Below are positions 1 through 7,113 of a stretch of DNA of 32,390 nucleotides, piece after piece (position 1 is the first letter of the stretch; each line of letters starts with the position of its first letter). This DNA comes from JBMNRY01 sp050944915 (GTDB taxonomy: Bacteria > Bacillota > Limnochordia > JAAZLZ01). The notes beneath the pieces were generated by a model that saw only the letters and a program-made list of their open reading frames with translations, was not told the origin of the DNA and ran no database searches. The DNA lies in NCBI GenBank assembly GCA_050944915.1, contig JBMNRY010000010.1:1-32390 (forward strand), in the 5' to 3' direction. Made by a program: the position numbers and the translations under genes.

Positions 1-1763
1 CAGGCGCCGGGACCGACCTCCCGATGGACCCATACCCGCACATCATCCCGATTGCCTAATAATTTTTCCATATCTAAATTGGCGTATGGCTCCATTAAGA
101 CCCAGATTTCCCCGACTAAACGGACCCGCAAGGGGTCGATATGGGGATCATAGAGGTCCTGGACTTGCTGGCGAAATTCCCTTTCGATTTGGGCCAGGGT
201 AGTGAAATGACTGCTGTGGGCCAAACGTCTTTTGAAGTCCTCCCAAAGGAGATCCGTTTGGCCCCGTTTTCCTTCAAAGGCCCGCCCCCAACGCAAGAGC
301 TCTTCTCCCCGTTCCAAGGCTTGTAGTTTAGCCAAACCTAATCTTAATCCGCCGATGATCTTCGACCAAGGGGCAGGGCCGGTAATACGGCTTAAGGTGT
401 GGCGAAAACCGGCCAATTTTTTCGTGAGGGGCAAAGGGGAATCGATGATCACCATTTGGCAATGATGGCCATAATGGGTTAACAAAAGCTCCTGGACTTG
501 GGCATACCAACCTAGGCGACAGCGGCCTTTCCCCCCTAACATGAGCAGGGAGTCGGCTCCATGTTCCAAAAGATAGCCCATTTGTCCGATAAGGGCCGTA
601 AAGGGGAAACAGATGAACTCAGGGGCCATTTCTTCTCCCCGGGCCACCATCCCCCGACTGATGGGCGGCGCGATGATGTAATCCACGCCCCATTCTTCGA
701 GGATGGCTTGCAGGGGGATATCTAGATGACCAGAGGTGGGAACACCCAATTTGCCGATGCCTTTCGTGGGGCCGGGCCGGGGGATTGTCCTCCTTTCCCC
801 CTTGAGGGGGGTAGTCTCCATGAAAGCCTCGATTCTGGTGATGAGACCCGCTTGCCCCGTATGTTCATCTAACCGTAGGTTTAAAAAGGGCAACCCGGCT
901 TTGTGGGCTTCAGCCTCGATGAAGGTCTCGATGATGGATGCAGGGCCGCATTCGAAACAACCGACGAGGATCAATTTTTCTACTAAATGGCCTTTAATCA
1001 TCTGGAGGGCCGCACCGAGGATATGGGCTTCAAAGCTCCACAACTGCTCCCCCTCGTAGATTTCCTCGATGAGGGGACGGTACTTTCGGTGAGGAATCAT
1101 TTCCGTAGTCAGCACCGGGCCATAGCGGCGGAGATTTCCAATTAGATCGTGGGTGATCCATTCATAGAGGACGTACGGGTGACTAACTACGCCAATGGTC
1201 GGCCCTTGGGCCGGAGCCTGGGACCTCTTACCGCTGTAGATTTCCGGGGTAGTCAAGCGGGCCCCGGCTGCCAGCTCGTAAAAGGCTTCCTGGGCTCGCC
1301 GCCCGGCCGCTAAAGCAGCCCGGCCCCTACCCGGTCGGCCAAGGAGCCTTCCCATGCGGTTTAGGGAGTCTAGGACCCGTCCATCTCCCTGGCTGAAATC
1401 GATGATCGGCACTAGGGCCCGTTCCCGAGGGATGTCTAACCCTTGGAGAAGCATATCGGGAGCGCCAATAAATTTGGGACAACAAAAATTACCCCTCTCC
1501 ACGCTGACCAGAGAGGGCAGGAGCAGATAATCGGGATTCTGCTTCCACACCGCCCTGGTATGGGCGAAGAGGAGTTTAAGACTGATACACGGCTCATCGG
1601 TAGGACACAACTCTACATCGGCCAAGAGGGCCTGGGTGGTCACCGGTGAGAGGATGATTTGGGCGCCTAACTCTTCCAGGACACCTTTAAAAAAGGGGTA
1701 GAGATAATAATACCATAGGGCCCGGGGGATCCCTACGGTCTTTCTCCCCTGTCTAATCGCCAA
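1..1763 (-). CDS. Acyl-CoA dehydratase activase-related Fe-S protein, two domains in one frame; cut at left edge
   Basis: The frame is open from the start to the window edge, so at least 587 residues are visible and the 3' end is missing. The first half resembles the DUF2229/COG3580 activase-related family: VGIPRALWYYYLYPFF at the N-terminus, then cysteines in ELCPTDEPC (about residues 52-59), CCPKF (about 94-98) and GCFECGP (about 265). After a linker near residue 315 a second, COG3581-like half begins (GKLGVPTSGHLDIPLQ, EFICFPF, GGKGRCRLGWY). These halves are usually separate adjacent genes. The family is associated with activators of 2-hydroxyacyl-CoA dehydratases and benzoyl-CoA reductases, but its own reaction is unknown. 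I chose TTG at 1763 because AAAGGAG lies 8 bases upstream. The ATG at 1781 has no Shine-Dalgarno sequence and directly abuts a hairpin. An ATPase activase gene may follow beyond the edge; that is a guess. Confidence 0.75.
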   Translation of the reverse strand, partial: MAIRQGRKTVGIPRALWYYYLYPFFKGVLEELGAQIILSPVTTQALLADVELCPTDEPCISLKLLFAHTRAVWKQNPDYLLLPSLVSVERGNFCCPKFIGAPDMLLQGLDIPRERALVPIIDFSQGDGRVLDSLNRMGRLLGRPGRGRAALAAGRRAQEAFYELAAGARLTTPEIYSGKRSQAPAQGPTIGVVSHPYVLYEWITHDLIGNLRRYGPVLTTEMIPHRKYRPLIEEIYEGEQLWSFEAHILGAALQMIKGHLVEKLILVGCFECGPASIIETFIEAEAHKAGLPFLNLRLDEHTGQAGLITRIEAFMETTPLKGERRTIPRPGPTKGIGKLGVPTSGHLDIPLQAILEEWGVDYIIAPPISRGMVARGEEMAPEFICFPFTALIGQMGYLLEHGADSLLMLGGKGRCRLGWYAQVQELLLTHYGHHCQMVIIDSPLPLTKKLAGFRHTLSRITGPAPWSKIIGGLRLGLAKLQALERGEELLRWGRAFEGKRGQTDLLWEDFKRRLAHSSHFTTLAQIEREFRQQVQDLYDPHIDPLRVRLVGEIWVLMEPYANLDMEKLLGNRDDVRVWVHREVGPGA

Positions 1764-1781
1764 TAGGGCCACTCCTTTCAT

Positions 1782-1828
1782 CAACCCGAAGGGAAATACT
1801 CACTCTAGTTATTTCCAGCTTCGGGTTG
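1782..1828. repeat. Long inverted repeat between barrel gene and activase-related gene
   Basis: CAACCCGAAG (1782-1791) is exactly complementary to CTTCGGGTTG (1819-1828). An inner GGAAATA/TATTTCC pair (1792-1798 with 1810-1816) extends the stem across a two-base bulge. On the minus strand the hairpin lies between the barrel gene stop and the Shine-Dalgarno of the activase-related gene. No T tract follows, so it is not a standard terminator. It may be an mRNA-processing or attenuating structure. Confidence 0.7.
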
Positions 1829-1841
1829 AATCATGCGTGGC

Positions 1842-2810
1842 CTAGAAGGAATAACGGATTCCTAAGCTTACCTCACCTTCACCGGGGCCGAAGGACAATT
1901 CCCCCGCTACCGATCCCGATGAGCGTTCTAAACGCAACAAGGTTTCCGTGCCCACCGGTTCCCCGGAGAGGGGGATGCGACCGCCGATACCGAGCACCCA
2001 ATCACCGAACTTTCTATGCCACAGGCTACTGAAGACGGTGCCTGACCCGGCCGAGCCCCAACTTTCAAAGCTTAAGCCGCTGACCCAGCGGAAGGCCTGT
2101 CCGAATTTCTCTTCGTAACTAAGACGGGTCAACCAACCCACATCCTGTTGGCGGTAGATGAACCGGGAGCCCAAAAGCAACTTGCCCTTGGCTACATCTC
2201 GCAGTTCTAAACCGGAGCCGATGAAGGTTTCCGAATGCCCCCGTTCTATGTTCTGCCGCCAACCGGTCTCCCATAAGACCGTTCCCCGGCGGCTTTGGCG
2301 AACCCGACCGTCCAACTCCCAACCCCAATGCCCCTGGCGTTCTTCCCAAGGAGCACCGAAACCGGTATTAAAGGGGTCCCGCACCGGCAAATCTCCCACT
2401 TCCGATGAGAGTTCATTTCCGGCGTAATAGACTAGGGCTCCTCCCTGACGATTACCGACGACCACGTTATAATCCAGGCCAAGGACTTCCAGCTCCCCTT
2501 GACCTTCCCGCCAGCGGACGGAACCGGTGCCGACTCCGGAACGATAGCCTAATAGGCCCAGCATTTCCCGCCATTCGATAGTTACCCCGGCGCCGACGAT
2601 ATCGCCGCCCCGTTCTTTTTCACTATAAACGAGGCGGGGGATCCAAGCCTGGGAGGAACTGCCGATCCGCAATTCCAATTCCATCAGATCCTCCCGCCGG
2701 GAATCGATGGGAGTTATAGATAATTCCCATTGGTCCCGCTGGGCCAAGGCCCCGAGGGAAAAGATTAATATGAAACAAAGGATAAGACCGATGGTCAAAT
2801 ACCTGCGCAT
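1842..2810 (-). CDS. Predicted outer-membrane beta-barrel protein
   Basis: A 322-residue protein with a clear signal peptide (Arg-Arg start, hydrophobic 5-18, likely cleavage after Ala-Leu-Ala near residue 23). The rest is made of short amphipathic, glycine-, tryptophan- and tyrosine-rich stretches, as in transmembrane beta strands. The last residues are SLGIRYSF. A C-terminal phenylalanine in such a strand is the recognition signal used by the outer-membrane assembly (Bam) machinery. No family was recognised by name. The ATG start has AAAGGG nine bases upstream. The LolA-like gene lies upstream and the activase-related gene downstream. A sigma-H-like motif is present at 2856-2882. The barrel call rests on composition and the terminal motif, not on homology. 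Confidence 0.65.
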   Translation of the reverse strand: MRRYLTIGLILCFILIFSLGALAQRDQWELSITPIDSRREDLMELELRIGSSSQAWIPRLVYSEKERGGDIVGAGVTIEWREMLGLLGYRSGVGTGSVRWREGQGELEVLGLDYNVVVGNRQGGALVYYAGNELSSEVGDLPVRDPFNTGFGAPWEERQGHWGWELDGRVRQSRRGTVLWETGWRQNIERGHSETFIGSGLELRDVAKGKLLLGSRFIYRQQDVGWLTRLSYEEKFGQAFRWVSGLSFESWGSAGSGTVFSSLWHRKFGDWVLGIGGRIPLSGEPVGTETLLRLERSSGSVAGELSFGPGEGEVSLGIRYSF

Positions 2811-2855
2811 GCTACCAATCCCTTTACGCGATCTCCCCTAACCCTAACAGAGAAT

Positions 2856-2882
2856 CTGTTCGCTGTTCAAAGAAGATCTCCT
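2856..2882 (-). promoter_or_regulatory. Sigma-H-like promoter motif before barrel gene
   Basis: On the minus strand AGGAGAT (2876-2882) is followed after 14 bases by GAACAG (2856-2861), about 46 bases before the ATG. It has the same layout as the other AGGA...GAA motifs in the window. Confidence 0.4.
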
Positions 2883-2894
2883 GCCCCAACCTCC

Positions 2895-2928
2895 AAAAAA
2901 AGGCAAAACCTGGGGTTTTCCCAGGTTT
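2895..2928 (-). terminator. Rho-independent terminator after LolA-like gene
   Basis: Read on the minus strand, AAACCTGGG pairs with CCCAGGTTT (2920-2928 with 2906-2914) around a five-base loop. It is followed by TGCC and seven T residues. The stem overlaps the stop codon of the LolA-like gene, so it ends that transcript and separates it from the barrel gene. Confidence 0.85.
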
Positions 2929-3616
2929 ATGGTCCGATAACGAAGGCATCCTCCGGTAACCAGGCTAACTCATCCCTACTTAGGCCTTCATTGAAGACCA
3001 CGTCGCAGATTTCCATAACCCCTAACAAGTTTCCTCCGTCGGTAAAGGCTTCGATCCTGGTGGGATACCAATGGGTACCATCGACCCAAAAGACCTGGTA
3101 GCCGGGGACTTCCGTGGCCGGCTCCTCCTTGGCCCGCACCTCAATCACGTAAACCGGTGCCGTCTCTGGATCTTCTACCCTCAAAATCTCCATGTGGTAA
3201 AGGGATGGATCGGGTAGCTGGGCTAGACGTTCCAAATCCAGTTCAAAGCCCTGGTTTTCCGCGGCATTTTCCAAGGTACTGACCATGATTTGTTCATTGA
3301 CGGGCATGTAAATCTTTAATAAACCGGCTTTTTCATCGAGGACATAGACTTGGTCAGCTAAAATATCGGGTTCCGTCACTTCTAGACGGATTATTTGCGC
3401 TTCTTTGTTGGCCAACACCCGGCCTCGCAGTTCGGCCGTTAAATCCCCTGTTTCATTATAATGCTCTATGACCAGGAAAAGTGCCACATCCTCCACCGTT
3501 GTCCATTGTTCTTGGACATGGCTGATGACCTGTTCCACCGTGAGGTGGTTATCGGCCTGGACTGGGGCAATAGAGATGAAGAATATAAGAATGCTGAAGA
3601 TGATGCCTTTAATCAC
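2927..3616 (-). CDS. LolA-like outer-membrane lipoprotein carrier / sorting protein
   Basis: A 229-residue exported protein with a signal peptide (hydrophobic 4-17, cleavage likely after ValGlnAla near 21). The mature part reads like the LolA/DUF4292-type fold: an N-terminal helix with alternating hydrophobics (VEQVISHVQEQW), then successive strands such as LRGRVLANKEAQIIRLEV and VYVLDEKAGLLKIYMP, and a late YPTRIEAF strand. LolA-type proteins move lipoproteins through the periplasm to the outer membrane, which fits the neighbouring barrel gene. The start is GTG; upstream is a run of seven G residues. The in-frame ATG alternatives upstream end in stops. It has its own terminator and its own sigma-H-like motif (3654-3680), so it appears monocistronic. 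Family assignment is by pattern only. Confidence 0.6.
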   Translation of the reverse strand: MIKGIIFSILIFFISIAPVQADNHLTVEQVISHVQEQWTTVEDVALFLVIEHYNETGDLTAELRGRVLANKEAQIIRLEVTEPDILADQVYVLDEKAGLLKIYMPVNEQIMVSTLENAAENQGFELDLERLAQLPDPSLYHMEILRVEDPETAPVYVIEVRAKEEPATEVPGYQVFWVDGTHWYPTRIEAFTDGGNLLGVMEICDVVFNEGLSRDELAWLPEDAFVIGP

Positions 3617-3653
3617 AAGTCCCCCCCATGGGCTATTTGTAGACGTTGGCCCT

Positions 3654-3680
3654 AATTTCGATGGGGGCCGACAAAATCCT
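3654..3680 (-). promoter_or_regulatory. Sigma-H-like promoter motif before LolA-like gene
   Basis: Minus strand AGGATTT (3674-3680), 14 bases, then GAAATT (3654-3659), about 38 bases before the GTG start. It is one of the closest matches to the motif recurring in this window. Confidence 0.5.
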
Positions 3681-3691
3681 GCGTTCGGCCC
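3664..3691. repeat. Inverted repeat over promoter of LolA-like gene
   Basis: GGGGCCGA (3664-3671) and TCGGCCCC (3684-3691) form an 8-base stem with a 12-base loop containing the AGGATTT element. It lies 18 bases past the stop of the upstream exported-protein gene. Either it ends that transcript (there is no T tract) or it is an operator. Confidence 0.5.
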
Positions 3692-3709
3692 CTTATTTCC
3701 TAAAGTTTA

Positions 3710-4147
3710 TTAGAGTCTAATATCGATTACCGCCGAAACACCGACACCAAAGATACGGTTAATGCCCCCTAAGGGATTAATATCATCGATGGGTACCAAG
3801 GCCCGAGCCCGGAAGGCCCTATCGAAGAAGGCGCCTTCGATCTGGGCGACGGCTTCCACTTGATCGACTAAATCCTTCGGTCCCGATACTTGAGCCGCCC
3901 CGATATAGCCTCCCGTCCCGATACTGACGATGGGCACGACCTTAGTGGCATCCCTGTTGGCCAAATCATGGTTCAAGGTCAATGTATTGATCAAATCGTT
4001 GAGCTGGGGTCCAAAATGTCGAACGGCGTACCCGATACCGAAAAGCTTAATTAGGCTTTCCAAATTGAAGGGATTCCCCAACACCATGGGCGTCACCGCC
4101 ACCACAAGGGCCACAACCACCAATAGACATATTCCCTTCTTTCCCAT
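3710..4147 (-). CDS. Small exported protein of unknown function
   Basis: A 145-residue protein: N-terminal MGKKG, a hydrophobic core LLVVVALVVAVTPMVLG and probable cleavage after Gly24 or nearby. The mature part has no cysteines, an amphipathic helix region (FNLESLIKLFGIGY), then strand-like stretches (VVPIVSIGTGGYIGAAQV, RARALVPID) and a C-terminal GVGVSAVIDIRL. I do not recognise a named family. It sits beside the LolA-like and barrel genes, so an envelope or periplasmic role is plausible but unproven. A longer frame reaches back to 4243, but AAGGAGG eight bases before the ATG at 4147, and the signal peptide directly after it, make 4147 the start. A possible promoter and a CRP-type dyad lie further upstream. 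Confidence 0.65.
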   Translation of the reverse strand: MGKKGICLLVVVALVVAVTPMVLGNPFNLESLIKLFGIGYAVRHFGPQLNDLINTLTLNHDLANRDATKVVPIVSIGTGGYIGAAQVSGPKDLVDQVEAVAQIEGAFFDRAFRARALVPIDDINPLGGINRIFGVGVSAVIDIRL

Positions 4148-4281
4148 TCCCGTCGCCTCCTTAATTTGTCGATAAATAGGCTCTTGAAGCGATAAAAACT
4201 TATATCTCAAGGGTTGATCGCTAGCAGGACATTGGATCCCCAAGCATCACTCCCGTTATTATGGTCATGGGAATCAATAAG

Positions 4282-4309
4282 ACTTTCGACCCCGAGGGCG
4301 TGCCCTCCT
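4282..4309 (-). promoter_or_regulatory. Possible sigma-H-like promoter with internal palindrome
   Basis: Minus strand AGGAGGG (4303-4309), 15 bases, GAAAGT (4282-4287). The spacer contains GAGGGC-GT-GCCCTC (4294-4307), a perfect dyad. It lies about 135 bases before the exported-protein start, so the leader would be long. This is weaker than the other motif copies. Confidence 0.3.
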
Positions 4310-4340
4310 ATCCCTATTTTCTTATGTGAAGACGACAACT

Positions 4341-4360
4341 AATGTGATCCCAGTCACATT
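4341..4360. promoter_or_regulatory. CRP/FNR-type dyad, TGTGA-N6-TCACA
   Basis: AATGTGA (4341-4347), six bases, TCACATT (4354-4360): a perfect 7+7 dyad with the half-sites and spacing of the classic CRP site. It touches the parA stop codon. No T tract follows on the minus strand, which argues against a terminator. It lies about 75 bases upstream of the likely start point of the exported-protein transcript. No regulator gene is in the window. Confidence 0.5.
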
Positions 4361-5124
4361 CAAGGATCCCGAAGGATTTCCTGGGCCAGTCGGCGATAGG
4401 CCTCGGCCCCGGGCACCCCCTTAGCATAATTAAAGATGGGCTGACCGGCTGCGGAAGCTTCCGCAAAGCGTACACTGCGATTGATGACACAATCGAAAAT
4501 CCGATATTTACTGCCAAAGCGCTGGTGTAGCTCTTCTAAGACCCGCCGGGAGTGCATGGTCCTGGTGTCGAACATAGTGGGAAGAAAACCGGTGATTTTC
4601 AGTTTACTATTGAGCCTTAGACGCACCTTGCCGTACATTTTCAAAAGGACTAAAACGCCCCGCAAGGCCAAATACTCACAGGCCACAGGGACCAGGATTT
4701 CATCGGCGGCCGCTAAAGCATTGGTGGTGATTAAACCTAACGATGGCTGGCAATCGATAAGAATGAAATCATACTGGTCTCGCAAACCGGCCAAAAGACC
4801 GGCCACCCGTCGTTCCCGATTCATGGCATGGACCAGATCCATTTCCGCGATAGATAGATCAACGTTGGCTGGGATCAGATCACAACCAAAGTTAGTTTTT
4901 AGGAGGACCTCCTCGACAGGAGTCCGTTTTAACAAAGCATTATAGATCGTTTTCGGCAAGGAATCGGGTTCGAAGCCGCAACAGAGGGTCAAACTCCCTT
5001 GGGGATCCAAATCTACCAGTAGAACCCGCTGTTTCCGTTCATGGAGGGCGGCCCCCAGGTTATAGGTAGAAGTGCTCTTGGCGACACCGCCCTTTTGATT
5101 GCAAATGGCGATAACCCTTCCCAA
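4360..5124 (-). CDS. ParA/MinD-superfamily partitioning-type ATPase
   Basis: A 254-residue ATPase with the deviant Walker A at residues 11-18, KGGVAKST (signature lysine K11, P-loop lysine K16; Ala replaces the usual Gly before the lysine). Switch motifs follow: VLLVDLDPQGS (34-44) and FILIDCQPSLG further on. ParA proteins form ATP-dependent dimers on DNA or membrane and position cargo. No parB or parS neighbour is visible, so chromosome partition is not indicated. It follows cheB and cheR on the same strand, and ParA homologues such as ParC and PpfA position chemosensory arrays, so that role is possible. The start is TTG, with AGGAGG nine bases upstream. A sigma-H-like motif lies just before it. 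Confidence 0.85.
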   Translation of the reverse strand: MGRVIAICNQKGGVAKSTSTYNLGAALHERKQRVLLVDLDPQGSLTLCCGFEPDSLPKTIYNALLKRTPVEEVLLKTNFGCDLIPANVDLSIAEMDLVHAMNRERRVAGLLAGLRDQYDFILIDCQPSLGLITTNALAAADEILVPVACEYLALRGVLVLLKMYGKVRLRLNSKLKITGFLPTMFDTRTMHSRRVLEELHQRFGSKYRIFDCVINRSVRFAEASAAGQPIFNYAKGVPGAEAYRRLAQEILRDP

Positions 5125-5139
5125 TAGTTTCCACCTCCT

Positions 5140-5178
5140 CCTGGCCAGGAATTTCGCCTTCGAAGGCTCTTTTCCTGG
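5140..5178 (-). promoter_or_regulatory. Sigma-H-like promoter embedded in nested palindrome, before parA
   Basis: Minus strand AGGAAAA (5170-5176), 14 bases, GAAATT (5150-5155). The spacer holds the perfect 12-base palindrome GCCTTCGAAGGC (5156-5167), and the flanks CCAGGAA and TTCCTGG pair with each other. It lies between the cheR stop and the parA start, so parA can be transcribed on its own. Confidence 0.45.
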
Positions 5179-5180
5179 TT

Positions 5181-5948
5181 TTAATCACCGGCCAATTGAT
5201 AGATACAATGGGCCCGCCGAATGAGGCCAAACTCCTCAGGGTTAATCATTTGCTCCGAGCTCCCGCTAACGAAGAATCCGTCCTTACGCAGGGAGCGGCA
5301 GAACTTTTCCAAAAGTAGCTTTTGGGTTTCCCAGGTGAAATAAATGAAGACATTACGGCAAAGGATGAGATCGAACCCATTAGGAAAAGGATCCCGCAGC
5401 AGGTTATGGACCTGCCAGGTTATGCCCCGCTTCAAGCTGGGAAGGATTTGATAATCTCCGCCCTCGCTGGTGAAATATTTTTGCAAAAGGGCAGGCGGTA
5501 CCCCTTGGACTTGGCTGGAAGGATAACTGCCGGCCTCGGCCTTGGCCAAGGCGGGAGCATCGATATCAGTTCCCAGGATATGGTAGGATTGGATCCCCGC
5601 TTCTTGGAGGAGGATGGCCATAGTGTAGGCCTCGGCACCGATGGAAGCTCCGGCGCTCCAGATTTTTGGCCGCTTCCCCACCCAAGGAGCCACGATCAGT
5701 TCGGCTATGTTCTTAAAGACCGATGTATCCCGAAAGAATTGGGAAGTATTGATGGTTAAGTAATTAAGGAATTCCTCCTGCTTGGCCTTGTCCCGATGCA
5801 ACAAGGATAACAACTGGCTATAATCGCTCAGGTCATGGCGATCCATCCACTGTTCAATCCGTCGTTGCATCTGCTTCTGCTTGTAACAACGGAGATCTAA
5901 ACCTGTTTGGAAATAGAAACGCTGTTGAAACTCGGCAAAAGAATCCAC
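5181..5948 (-). CDS. cheR: Chemotaxis protein methyltransferase CheR
   Basis: CheR transfers methyl groups from S-adenosylmethionine to glutamates of chemoreceptors in the cytoplasm. The 255-residue length is normal. The N-terminal helical domain ends in LTINTSQFFRD (64-73), a hallmark of the family. The SAM site is IWSAGASIGAEAYTMA (96-111), in which the usual Cys, Thr, first Glu and Pro of the family motif are replaced. LGTDID (125-130) and LILCRNVFIYF (194-204) follow. The start is GTG; its Shine-Dalgarno (GAGGGGAG) lies inside the last codons of cheB, four bases separate the genes, and translation is probably coupled. No chemoreceptor, cheA or cheW is in the window, so the partner array is elsewhere. 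Confidence 0.93.
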   Translation of the reverse strand: MDSFAEFQQRFYFQTGLDLRCYKQKQMQRRIEQWMDRHDLSDYSQLLSLLHRDKAKQEEFLNYLTINTSQFFRDTSVFKNIAELIVAPWVGKRPKIWSAGASIGAEAYTMAILLQEAGIQSYHILGTDIDAPALAKAEAGSYPSSQVQGVPPALLQKYFTSEGGDYQILPSLKRGITWQVHNLLRDPFPNGFDLILCRNVFIYFTWETQKLLLEKFCRSLRKDGFFVSGSSEQMINPEEFGLIRRAHCIYQLAGD

Positions 5949-5952
5949 TTGC

Positions 5953-6975
5953 TTACTCCCCTCTAACTACCCTGGTAATAGCCGGGGCAATTTCTTCTAA
6001 AGGCAATATTTCATCGGCCAGCCCTGCTTCGATCACAGCCCGGGGCATACTAAAAATGGTGGACGTAGCTTCATCTTGGGCGATGACATAGCCCCCCCGG
6101 GCTTTAATAGCCTCCATACCCCGAGCACCATCCCGTCCCATGCCGGTCATAATGACGCCCACGAGACGGCCCCGAAAGGATTGGACGATAGAATCAACCA
6201 TCACATCCACCGAAGGCCGCACATATTCCACCCGTTCCCCTTGATTTAAGCGCACCCGCCCGCCGGATCCAAAAAGGAGGTGGTAATCGCCGGGGGCGAT
6301 TAGAGCCGTACCATGGCGGAGGGTATCCCCTTCTTGGGCTTCCCGTACCTTCAGGCTCGAGCTCCTATCGAGGCGTTGGGCGAAGGAAGTGGTAAATCCC
6401 GGCGGCATATGCTGGGTGATTAATAACCCTGCGGGTAGACTACCCGGTAAACCGGCCAAAACCGCCTCCAAAGCCCGGGGGCCGCCGGTGGAAGCCCCGA
6501 TGGCCACAATGGTCGACAAGCGACCCGGCGATGGTGGACATACCTGGGGCGGACACGGTCGAGGGGGCCGGGCAAAGACTTTAGCCAAGGCCGCGGCCTT
6601 AACTTTACTGATTAGCTCCACCTTTAGGTCCTGGGCATCCATACCTAGGTAACTGCCCGGCTTAGCCACAAAATCAACGGCTCCAAGGCTCAAAGCTTCC
6701 AAGGTCGTTTGACTGTTAGCCATGGTCAGGCTGCTGAGCATGACTACGGGCAGCGGTCGCCGAGTCATGAGCTCTCGGAGGAAATCCAAACCGTTCATGT
6801 GGGGCATTTCCACATCGAGGGTGATCACATCAACGCTGATGGTGTCCAGCTGTTCTAAGGCTTCCTGTCCATTGCGAGCCGTGGCCACCACTCGAAGTTC
6901 GGGATCGGAGTTGAGGATATCGGAAACTACCCGACGCATAAAGGCCGAATCATCGACAACCATTACCTGTAGCAT
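5953..6975 (-). CDS. cheB: Chemotaxis response regulator / protein-glutamate methylesterase CheB
   Basis: The protein has 340 residues, the normal size. The receiver domain (1-110) has acidic pair D8-D9, phospho-acceptor D54 in ITLDVEMPHMNG and K105 in FVAKPGS. A proline-rich linker (137-150) leads to the methylesterase domain, with catalytic S162 (GASTGGP), H189 (QHMPPGF) and D282 (MTGMGRDG). It removes methyl groups from, or deamidates, chemoreceptors when phosphorylated by CheA, opposing CheR. ATG start after a run of seven G residues. It is first in the cheB-cheR unit and divergent from the ArsR-type gene. A variant sigma-H-like motif lies at 7007-7033. Confidence 0.96.
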   Translation of the reverse strand: MLQVMVVDDSAFMRRVVSDILNSDPELRVVATARNGQEALEQLDTISVDVITLDVEMPHMNGLDFLRELMTRRPLPVVMLSSLTMANSQTTLEALSLGAVDFVAKPGSYLGMDAQDLKVELISKVKAAALAKVFARPPRPCPPQVCPPSPGRLSTIVAIGASTGGPRALEAVLAGLPGSLPAGLLITQHMPPGFTTSFAQRLDRSSSLKVREAQEGDTLRHGTALIAPGDYHLLFGSGGRVRLNQGERVEYVRPSVDVMVDSIVQSFRGRLVGVIMTGMGRDGARGMEAIKARGGYVIAQDEATSTIFSMPRAVIEAGLADEILPLEEIAPAITRVVRGE

Positions 6976-7006
6976 CGATAACCCCCCCTTGTTGTATGTC
7001 CTCTAT

Positions 7007-7033
7007 CCTTTCGACTAGTTGGGGGAATTACCT
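7007..7033 (-). promoter_or_regulatory. Sigma-H-like promoter motif (one mismatch) before cheB
   Basis: Minus strand AGGTAAT (7027-7033), 14 bases, GAAAGG (7007-7012), about 32 bases before the cheB ATG. It has AGGT instead of AGGA. Confidence 0.35.
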
Positions 7034-7046
7034 GCCGCCAAAGCTC

Positions 7047-7087
7047 TTGACAGAGGACTTGACCTTCTGTTAGTATTTCATTAAATC
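7047..7087 (+). promoter_or_regulatory. Possible sigma-A promoter(s) of the arsR-type operon
   Basis: TTGACA (7047-7052), 18 bases, TAGTAT (7071-7076). A second, overlapping option is TTGACC (7059-7064), 17 bases, TAAATC (7082-7087). Both match the -35 better than the -10. The start codon follows at 7114. Confidence 0.45.
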
Positions 7088-7113
7088 CTAAAATGGTAAA
7101 AAGGAGGTCTCCT

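Noticed and set aside
800..825. Frameshift or gene boundary within the activase-related gene
   Set aside because: The frame stays open on both sides of the linker, with family motifs in the same frame before and after it.
1782..1828. Rho-independent terminator of the barrel gene
   Set aside because: The stem is strong, but no T run follows on the minus strand.
4148..4243. N-terminal extension of the small exported protein
   Set aside because: It would put 32 polar residues before a clear signal peptide. The ATG at 4147 has AAGGAGG at good distance.
4341..4360. Terminator of parA
   Set aside because: The dyad has no following T tract on the minus strand. The exact TGTGA-N6-TCACA layout fits an operator better.
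4360..5124. Chromosome partition locus or replication origin
   Set aside because: No parB, parS-like repeats, dnaA boxes or gid/rnpA-type neighbours are present.
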